Part shown: positions 58,262 to 64,000 of the stretch, piece after piece
Numbering within the stretch: the first letter of the stretch is position 1
How the letters are laid out: every line of letters starts with the position of its first letter
Origin: Aspidiotus rigidus
Lineage: Eukaryota > Arthropoda > Insecta > Hemiptera > Diaspididae
Direction of reading: 5' to 3'
Assembly (NCBI GenBank): GCA_035079385.1
Contig: JAVHKY010000013.1
Span: 11,592,001 to 11,656,000, forward strand
DNA: 64,000 bases
The notes under the pieces: model-generated
Told to the model about the DNA's origin: nothing
What the model saw: the letters and a program-made list of their open reading frames with translations, nothing else
The model's database searches: none
Position numbers and translations under genes: made by a program

Positions 58262-60612
58262 CTTAATTAATTTATTAATTATAAATATTTATTTTTCATT
58301 TATTAGATAATAAAATTAAATAAAAAATTAATATTATACTAATATTATTTATTATTAATTATTATTGATGAAAATCTTTTCTTTTTAAAGAAAATATGAA
58401 GTATTAATTTTTTAAATTAATTAAGACTCAATTTCCTCAAAATTATCATTTTTTTAAAATAATCAAATTATTAATAATTTATTAGTATAATTAAAAATTT
58501 TAATTATCAATTTTAATTTTATTTAATTCTTTTATTAATTGAAAAAATTGATTATCAATTTGAATTTTTATAGAAATATCAATTATTTTTATTATTTCTT
58601 TATTAATAATTAAAATATTGAATAATATAATTAATTCTTTCATTTTACTTCAATAAATTTTTTATTAATTATAATGATAAATAATTCTTTTATCTTTATT
58701 ATCAAATTAATAATTTCTTGTTTATTTATTTTATTAACAATAAAAATTAATTTATATCCAATAAATATTTGAATAATTAATAGGTATTCAAAAAACCATT
58801 TCTTGAAATGTAATATTTATTTGAATTTAATTTATAAAATTCCTACATTATTTATTTCAAAAAATATTATGTATATCAATAATTTATTTTCATTTATAAT
58901 TATCAATAGATTAGTTTTAATTTTAATATTTTAATAATTTTTTTGAATAAATTTTATTTTTATAAATATTATTTACTAATTAATTTATTGAATAAAAATT
59001 CAAAAATTTATTTCCATTTTTATTTATATTTAATTTGAAATGATTAATCATTAAATTATTTAAAATATATATAATTCTACTAATTTCTTCAATTCTTAAT
59101 TTATTAGATGAATTTATGTATTATATAAATTTTTCCCAATTAAATTAATAAATTAAATTTCAAAAATTTAAATTTGTTTATATTTTTTATAAAATTTTTT
59201 AATTGGAAATCTAATATATAAAGCAGAAAGTTTGTCCGTCTGTCGTCCTGTCCGTTTATAACTCGAGAACTACTGGGCCGATCGCTTTCAAACTTTCAGG
59301 ATATATTGTCCTCATCCCAGAGCAGCACATAGACCCATAAAAATAAAAATTTGACGGGGAGGTGCTGAGTAATTTCAAAAAAGGGCGAAAACAATGACTT
59401 TTTTCAATATAAAAAAACGTGGTGGTGTAGCTTGCCATGTACGTTAGACCTACGCGCGTTGAGTGGCGCAGTTTCGAGAATTGAATTATTGTGATAACTC
59501 GAGTATAACTCATTTTTATGAAAAATTGAAGAGAACAAAAATTGTAGCCCCTGTAATTTCCTTTCGAATGAGCCCGGTTCCAGATTTTTAGGAGGAAATT
59601 TTGTGACTACAGTATTCGCTGTACTTCCATACTAAGCAAGTTATTTTATTCACAGTTTTAAAAACACCTACATAATAGTACATTTTGTAATAAGTGGCGA
59701 AAATGAACGATATTGGAACGAGCGCAGTGTAGCCACACGAGCAAAGCGAGTGTGGATAAGTGAGTTCCAATATCGTTTGTTTTTGACACGAATTACAAAC
59801 AGTACTTTTTATGATACATGTAGTGAAAGAAACACTTAGGCCTACAATTTAAATTGGTTATCGTTCAAAAAGAATGTTTACGAATTTTTCGAATGGCACC
59901 ACTGACTTGATTTTCGCCACGGGTAAAACATTTTCGCCACTGGTAAAACATTTTCGCCACGGTTCTGATAACGGCATGTTTCGCTACGAAAAACGAACAC
60001 TATACGCAGCACTTTCGCTTCATGTATTATAAAAAGGATTTTACATCCGGTATCTCATACAAGAACCAATGTCTAGACACGGTGCGCACTGCGTATGGGC
60101 TAGCGGAAATTACCCTTTTTTTTACCTGTTGTCCGTGTGTTTTCTTAGGGACTGGCAAAATGTCAATGGATTTGTCTGTATTCTGCTGCGATGAATACAG
60201 GCTTCACGCGTTAAGTCAGCTCTCAAGTGAATTAGTGTGTAAAAAATTTAATTTGGTGATTTTATTTTTGTGCGACTCGGAACTTTGATATATTTTTATA
60301 AGTACAGTCGCAGTTTTTGGTGTCTATTTTCTTATTTTTGAACTGAATAGTTGTGAATTTTGCAAAACTCTTTCCACTGTTTCTTTTTTAAAAATTCATC
60401 TGAATTCCAAGATACCTACAAAATACATATACCTACAAGATACAGATACCTATAAAACACAGATATCTACTCAACACACAGCTAGCGGTCAGGCGCGCCG
60501 GAGGCGCGTCGCCAACCGCTAGTTTAATATATTATTTTTATTTATATTAATAAAATATTTTTAATTTATTGATTTGAAATAATAACATTAATTTGTCAAG
60601 TAAAAAATTTGC
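58262..60612 (+). pseudogene. Nuclear mitochondrial fragment (NUMT) with ND2, split by a Helitron
   Basis: About 950 bp of roughly 90% AT DNA (58262-59209) continuing for about 90 bp after the Helitron. Read with the invertebrate mitochondrial code it gives ND2 (NADH dehydrogenase subunit 2) in three frame segments: 58504-58653 with NWKNWLSIWIFMEMSIIF, the conserved N-terminal 'NNW...W.G.E' region; 58632-58931 with LLTMKINLYPMNIW and NLIYKIPTLFI, matching 'LK.G..P.H.W' and 'WQK.AP'; and 58996-59145 with LISSILNLLDE, matching 'YSSI.NLGW'. TGA must be read as Trp. Shifts near 58650 and between 58932 and 58995, and the Helitron, make it dead. Confidence 0.8.
59210..60522 (+). mobile_element. Complete non-autonomous Helitron
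   Basis: Starts TC at 59210 (TCTAATATATAAAGC) and ends CTAG at 60522, inserted between A (59209) and T (60523), the Helitron rule. A hairpin CGCGCC-GGA-GGCGCG at 60494-60508 sits 10 bases before CTAG. An outer palindrome CTAGCGGT (60482-60489)/ACCGCTAG (60515-60522) encloses it. The 5' region with TTTGTCCGTCTGTC and ACTACTGGGCCGATCG and the inner CACGAGCAAAGCGAGTGTGG are typical of arthropod Helitrons. 1,313 bp, no Rep/helicase, so moved in trans by rolling-circle transposition. Three copies of TTTTCGCCAC[GT]GGT[AT] lie at 59913-59965. NUMT DNA flanks both sides. Confidence 0.93.
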
Positions 60613-60695
60613 AAAATTCGATCTCCTGATCAACATACATGAAACAAAAACAATGACGTTCTCAAAAAAAACAGTTCCAACTAACGTGCTAATAA

Positions 60696-61040
60696 ATGGA
60701 GAAAGTTTATATTAAGTTACAGTTTGTCAGCTTGCTGGACGAAAATTGTACGGCCAAAATGGAAATTTGGTACAGGATTGAGCAAGCCAGACAAGTGTTT
60801 TACAAAATGAAGAAAATTTTCACAAGATCAGAACTGGATTGGAAGATGTTTAGATGCTATCTGTTCTCCACTCTATTCGACGGTTTTGAAGCATGGAAAG
60901 TTGACCAAACAATGGAAAAAAGAATCAAAGCCTTGGAGATGTTCTCCTATACATGGGTCCTGAAAATATCGTGGGTGCGGAAAATAAGAGACGCAGAGAT
61001 TCTTCAACGAATGAACGAGGAGAGAGAATTACTGTTGACA
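60696..61040 (+). pseudogene. Non-LTR retrotransposon C-terminal fragment
   Basis: Open frame with EIWYRIEQARQVFYKMKKIF, FDGFEAWKV, KRIKALEMFSYTWVLKISW and KIRDAEILQRMNEERELL. This follows the C-terminal pattern of insect endonuclease-reverse transcriptase LINEs ('EI..RI..AR..F', 'YG.E.W.', 'EM..-RR.L.ISW.DR..N..VL'). Continuous for about 115 codons, so fairly young, but lacking RT. The reading frame then runs into repeat D1, so the 207-residue frame to 61319 is chimeric and not a gene. Confidence 0.75.
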
Positions 61041-61320
61041 GTAAAACGGGATAACGATACTCGCAGATTTCTCAATCACCACCCAGGTATAAACATTTTT
61101 CTCGAAAAATTTCCCAAGTCCATTATCGGGGGGTGGTACTCGCAATTTTCCATAGTGTATGGAGTTTCAGAAAAGACAATTTTTTTTTTCATTCAAAAAT
61201 TCTACCATCAAAATTTTCTCTCCAATCCGCCCTCCCACCCCCGCAAAATGGCCAGAAAGATCTCGCTTGAGTATAGTATTATATCTCCACAAGAGATCAT
61301 TGTTTTAAGGAGAGGTTAGT
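61041..61320 (-). repeat. Dispersed repeat D1, inverted copy
   Basis: CTCGCAGATTTCTCAATCACCACCCAGGTATAAA-type sequence at 61060-61095 is the reverse complement of 55125-55165, including the adjoining TTTCTC segment and the C/G run. Confidence 0.65.
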
Positions 61321-61689
61321 ACCAAGTTTAAAATCTATCTCAATACTGAAGATTTGTCGAATATATGTTTCGGAAAAAACCTATTATGTGACTTCTTAAA
61401 TGCCAACCAAGGTGGAGCGGAAGGCTCAAAGACATATATAGCTTGATTGTTTGAAGTTTCCAGGCACCATATCTGCAATTTTTAATGCTTAAAAATCCTT
61501 CACATTATGTATAAAGATGAAAATATTCAAAAAACATGTGAAAAACATGAAAAATCCTCGAAATTAGGCAACTTGCGGTACCTCCTATTTCCCCCCACGT
61601 CGACGTAGAGAGCTTCTATTATACGTTGAAATCTCACATTTGTCCTCCACTACTCGAATATTATACTGAAAATTTGATCCTGAACAATG

Positions 61690-62035
61690 TATTTGGTCTA
61701 GAGGAGAAAAACCGTTATTTTTACGTATTTTTCCCAAAAATAGGAAAATGTGGAAATTTTCAATTTGAAATTTGGGGCACTTCTCGTGGTCAGATGTTGA
61801 AAAGAATTACATTTTCGTATTCAGGAGCGTGAAAAGATGTAAAATCGACCCCAATGACGCCGAAATTGCTCACCCCACTTTCACATAGGGGGGGGGATGG
61901 AACCTCAAAAATTGGCCCCCCCGCTTCTCTTATGGCGAATTTCGGAGGGCTCCCCATCTCTAAAATGTTATTTTGGTATCATTGCCCACCGTACCAATTT
62001 TCATGCTTCTATCATCAGTAGCCATTTTTTTGCAG
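61690..62035. repeat. Dispersed repeat D2, copy 2
   Basis: Matches 55860-56195 in order and orientation (TTTGAAATTTGGGGCACTTC at 61761, TAAAATCGACCCCAATGACG at 61840). Both copies are followed by CATGCTTCTATCATCA[AG]TA, after which similarity ends. Confidence 0.8.
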
Positions 62036-62059
62036 TCTGCTACACTTTACTACTAGTAC

Positions 62060-64000
62060 ACGCCATGTGTTCATTACTTAGTCCGCTAAAGAGCCCAAAA
62101 ACAACAGTCTTGTGAATTCCTATCCAACAAGCGATTCCTCCTCTACGAGAGGGATTTATTTCTTTCTCAATATGCACTAAAAACGAATAAGGAGGGCGTC
62201 TTATTGTACACAAATCCGCACCATCGAGGTGTCTTCTAATTCGCGATACACACAAACATTATATTATTAGGGTGTTTGTATCGGATATCGTAAATGAATT
62301 CGCCATTAAGCGAGCTAATTCCCAATCAAGAATACTGACTGTATATTAATAAACGTTGAATATTATTATTATCATCGCGCGCTAACCAAATTATATAGGC
62401 TATATATTATTCAAAAGCATTCGTTTCGTCGTAAGAAATCGCCGAGAGAGCGTTTACGCGAACATCATTCTAAAATAGCACTAAAATATGATATAAAACG
62501 TATAAAATTAATTTTACGCCACGCAATCAACGTCCACTTCCTATAAAGTTTTTCATCGTCGTTTTATTCCGCATTAAAAATCCTTTACTACCTTCGTCTC
62601 ATTCGCCCGAATGATGCCGCGCGGCGCACCTCCGACAAATATCAGGAAAGAATAATAATATAAAAATTACGATATTTTTGTATAAAATAGAGAAAGACGG
62701 TATCGAACCGTCGCGTAGTAATAAAAATATTTAGGAAATCATTAACCGTGTACGAATCAGTGACCCTCTTCAACGATAAACTCGCTCGCTAAATTTTCGC
62801 GCGACGGCCTCTCTAACGATAAAAGATATAGAAGAGGACGAAATGAAAAAGAAGAAACAGTATCAGAAGACATCAAGACACTATCGTATAGGCCATAAAT
62901 TTTGTATAAGAATTACATCATCGGACGGAGGTGCATCGTCGTCGACGTCGTCGTTCTCGTCCTGATCGAATAAATTACGTACACTTCAGGTTTCGGCGGC
63001 ATCCCCTTCAGATTAAATAATATATACGGCAGATATATATAATACAATCTTCAATAAAGCGGAATGATAAAATTAATAAATGCAATTACATTGCTCGTGC
63101 ACTGAGAAGAGGAGAGCGAATGAAAAAATAGATCTCTCTGTACAGAGTGCGGTCGCAGACGGAGGAGGGCAAAAAAAAATTGAAGGAAGAAAAAAAAAAG
63201 TATTACCGCAATGCGAACTCCTTTTCTTTTCGGAAAAAATCAAAATCTCGCTCAAAAAATAAAATATATATCTAACGTAGATGTCCTCCCCCTTAAACAA
63301 TTTTGAAGTAACCCTCGTAAAATTATGTTATACACAGGGATGACTATTATAATATGTAAAGGCTTTTCGAGTTTTATTGCTCGGTATAAAAACGGCGTAT
63401 TAAAATTTATATCTTTATTCACCCCACATTTTTTTCTACTCGGCGTTTGTTTTTTCTCGGAAAATCAACTCAACTTTTGAGACACTCTCTCACATCGCGA
63501 TCTCTCTCTCTCTCTATCTCTACATAATATACGTGTGTATGTACGCGTTTATCTGTAACCTTTTTTTTTTTTTCCGTATATAATTTCTTTTTCGGCGCGT
63601 GTTTCTTTCTCGTTTAACAAAACATCAACGACGTTACACTTGTTTTTCTATATTATAACGATAAAATATAGGTACAATTTTCGAAGCGCGACAAGGGCGA
63701 CGGCTGCCTGTATGAAATCAGAATTTCAGCAAAAAACTCATTTTTCGTATTCGCGAGCGCGGGAAGACGACGTAGTATGAGCGTAATTTTTCCGTCGATA
63801 TGATCGCGAATTATCGATTAATTTTCCGTACGATTAAAGAATACTCATTTCCTCGAATAGTAGCCATTCACAATGGGTTCTATCCAGTATACAGAAACTT
63901 TTAGTATCCGTTTCCCTGAATAGAAGAGAAAGCGGCTACAGAGTAAATCATCCTGTTTCCGGTTCTGTTGTGTGAAATAACGCGTCAATACGAACGAAAA
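62060..64000. other. Non-coding stretch, no gene recognised
   Basis: CpG-rich unique-looking DNA with many TATA-type AT runs and a short CT microsatellite at 63500-63521. No reading frame with recognisable homology. Confidence 0.5.

Noticed and set aside
60696..61319. 207-codon frame as an intact gene
   Set aside because: Only the first ~115 codons have LINE homology. The remainder is dispersed repeat D1 read through by chance.

Overview
This is eukaryotic, repeat-dominated DNA from an arthropod, most likely an insect. The evidence is the invertebrate mitochondrial code in a nuclear mitochondrial fragment (TGA read as Trp, ATA as Met), the extreme AT content of that fragment, insect-type mobile elements (Ty3/gypsy, R1-like and Jockey-like LINEs, Penelope-like elements, Helitron, hAT MITE), and TTAGG-like motifs. 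A hymenopteran is plausible but not proven. I find no convincing host protein-coding gene, tRNA or rRNA. The non-repetitive stretches look intergenic or intronic.

Layout. 1-2.16 kb: a tandem array built around TGACGTCA. 4.3-7.0 kb: a decayed Penelope-like element (PLE) interrupted by a foldback element. 9.0-10.85 kb: a second PLE with three nested insertions. 10.85-23.1 kb: non-coding DNA with several dispersed non-autonomous repeat families and an hAT-type MITE with a perfect 8-bp target duplication. 23.5-28.9 kb: the one apparently intact mobile element, a 5.4-kb Ty3/gypsy LTR retrotransposon. It has LTRs identical by eye, a gag ORF and a pol ORF, and it sits beside an R1-like LINE relic. 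32.9-37.4 kb: Jockey-like, PLE and other LINE relics, with a 2-kb TIR element made of about 11 tandem units. 40.4-42.7 kb: a second TGACGTCA array and a second R1-like relic. 44.9-47.1 kb: a 26-bp minisatellite. 47.1-51.8 kb: fragments of another PLE family (GIY-YIG), a MULE-like transposase relic and more non-autonomous repeats. 54.3-62.0 kb: duplicated low-copy repeats, a large inverted repeat, and a mitochondrial ND2 pseudogene split by a complete non-autonomous Helitron. The rest is non-coding.

The only genes that appear able to work together are gag and pol of the gypsy element. Gag ends at a TAA directly preceded by the -1 slippery heptamer A AAA AAC, and pol is in the -1 frame, so Gag-Pol should be made by programmed frameshifting. 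Everything else with a coding signature is broken by stops, frameshifts or insertions. The strongest results are nested insertions whose order can be read from the sequence: Helitron in NUMT, poly(A) retroposon and MITE in PLE, and TIR element in PLE.
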